Source of the DNA: Gimesia maris
GTDB lineage: Bacteria > Planctomycetota > Planctomycetia > Planctomycetales > Planctomycetaceae
Length of the DNA stretch: 64,000 nt
Direction: 5' to 3'
NCBI RefSeq assembly: GCF_008298035.1
Contig: NZ_CP042910.1
Span: 2,118,501-2,182,500, forward strand
Made by a program: the position numbers and the translations under genes. Shown here piece by piece: positions 63,344-64,000 of the stretch (positions within the stretch are counted from its first letter, which is position 1; each line of letters starts with the position of its first letter). Under the pieces are notes generated by a model, which saw nothing but the letters and a program-made list of their open reading frames with translations, was not told where the DNA came from and did no database searches.

Positions 63344-64000
63344 GGCTAAGCTATTAAGGGCGTATGGGGGATGTCTTGGCATCAGATGGCGATGAAGGGC
63401 GTGGAAGACTGCGATAATCTTGGGGAAGTTGTCAAACGAGCGTTGATCCCGAGGTTCCTGAATTATCATATACTGAATACATAGGTATATGAGGCACACG
63501 CGGTGAACTGAAACATCTCAGTAACCGCAGGAAAGGAAAGCAACAGCGACTTCGTGAGTAGCGGCGAGCGAAAGCGAATCTAGCCTAAACCGTCTTGCTT
63601 CGGCATGGCGGGGTTGTGGGGCTTGTCATTGTGGAGTTACAAAACTGTTTGCTAGAAGAATTCGTTGGAAAGCGAAACCATAGAGGGTGACAGTCCCGTA
63701 TTTGAAAGTGAATAGACTTCCGACAGGTACCCGAGTAGGTCCGGCCACGTGGAATCCGGACTGAATCTGGGAGGTCCATCTCCTAAGGCTAAGTATTCTC
63801 TGATGACCGATAGTGAAAAGTAGGGTGACCGAAAGATGAAAAGAACCCCTGTTAGGGGAGGGAAAGAACCTGAAACCATACGCTTACAAGCTGTCGGAGC
63901 ACTATTATCTTCGGATAAGTGTGACGGCGTGCCTTTTGCATAATGATCCGGCGAGTTACCGTCAATGGCTCGATTAAGGCCTTCCGGGCCGAAGTCTCAG
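63344..64000 (+). rRNA. rrl: 23S ribosomal RNA, 5' part (runs off the window)
   Basis: GGCTAAGCTATTAAGGGCGT begins at 63344 and aligns with the standard 23S 5' end (GGTTAAGCGACTAAGCG in E. coli), followed by the conserved ATGGGGGATG and GGCGATGAAGGGCGTGG. Further conserved helices continue to the edge, e.g. GAAAGCGAATCTAGCC. The gene is truncated by the window end. No 16S gene is on the plus strand upstream: minus-strand genes occupy 61348-62110. Confidence 0.96.

Overview
The window reads as the chromosome of a Planctomycetota bacterium, most likely a Gimesia/Planctomyces-type member of Planctomycetaceae. This rests on family content (paired DUF1549/DUF1553 and DUF1501 proteins, a PPC-domain protein, a TIGR03009-like protein, sulfatase, beta-helix protein, exported PQQ-propeller protein), a roughly balanced GC content, many exported or membrane proteins, and a 23S rRNA gene with no 16S gene next to it. 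The genus is inference; no database search was possible.

Layout. 1-3.7 kb: a partial and a small exported protein (minus), a HEAT-repeat protein and a membrane-anchored PQQ propeller (plus). 4-14 kb: a signalling island. A large hybrid histidine kinase (dCache-like sensor, HAMP, PAS, PAS, HisKA, HATPase, REC, REC, HPt) is followed 3 nt later by a receiver domain fused to a complete glutamate dehydrogenase. Facing it is an operon of a KaiC-like double ATPase and a second hybrid kinase, overlapping by 8 nt. 14.5-22.9 kb: planctomycete surface and redox genes (PPC protein and DUF1549/1553 protein, divergent from a DUF1501 protein and an FAD oxidoreductase). 23-28.6 kb: a PMT/GT39-type glycosyltransferase, an AT-richer polytopic membrane protein, and a degraded patch where two IS3-type orfA fragments flank the C-terminal stump of a matrixin-like adhesin. 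28.7-37.5 kb: tRNA-Arg with a terminator, a beta-helix protein with an alpha/beta hydrolase, a beta-lactamase-fold hydrolase, a DUF6159-type membrane protein, an alpha-toroid protein, an FAD monooxygenase and a 40-residue membrane protein. 37.5-48.3 kb: MprF coupled to GlgX, a SnoaL-like protein, a collagen-like Gly-rich secreted protein, a sulfatase and a PDZ protein. 48.3-51.5 kb: a RimB-type protease, RimK with a C-terminal RCK_C domain, and an aspartoacylase-like hydrolase in one operon. 51.5-57.4 kb: a DUF2071-like protein, a TIGR03009-like protein, two small membrane proteins, a GNAT-nitrilase fusion and CorA. 57.4-58.4 kb: a gene-free repeat cluster. 58.4-62.1 kb: sialate O-acetylesterase, YdjC/ChbG deacetylase, and two small exported Cys-containing proteins, one built almost entirely of CC-x5 repeats. 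62.3-64 kb: tRNA-Ile(GAT), tRNA-Ala(TGC), a promoter region with a duplicated 129-bp unit, and the 5' end of 23S rRNA.

Most notable: (i) the receiver-glutamate dehydrogenase fusion beside a kinase ending in an HPt domain, which suggests phosphorelay control of a central nitrogen enzyme; (ii) the 23S locus that keeps the usual 16S-23S spacer tRNAs but lacks 16S and has three promoter-like sites of its own, two of them in a tandem duplication; (iii) the CC-x5 protein; (iv) two families of structured intergenic repeats, one about 85 nt with copies 38.6 kb apart and one clustered hairpin family with compensatory base changes; (v) the RimK-RCK_C fusion. No CRISPR array, prophage or intact insertion sequence was seen.
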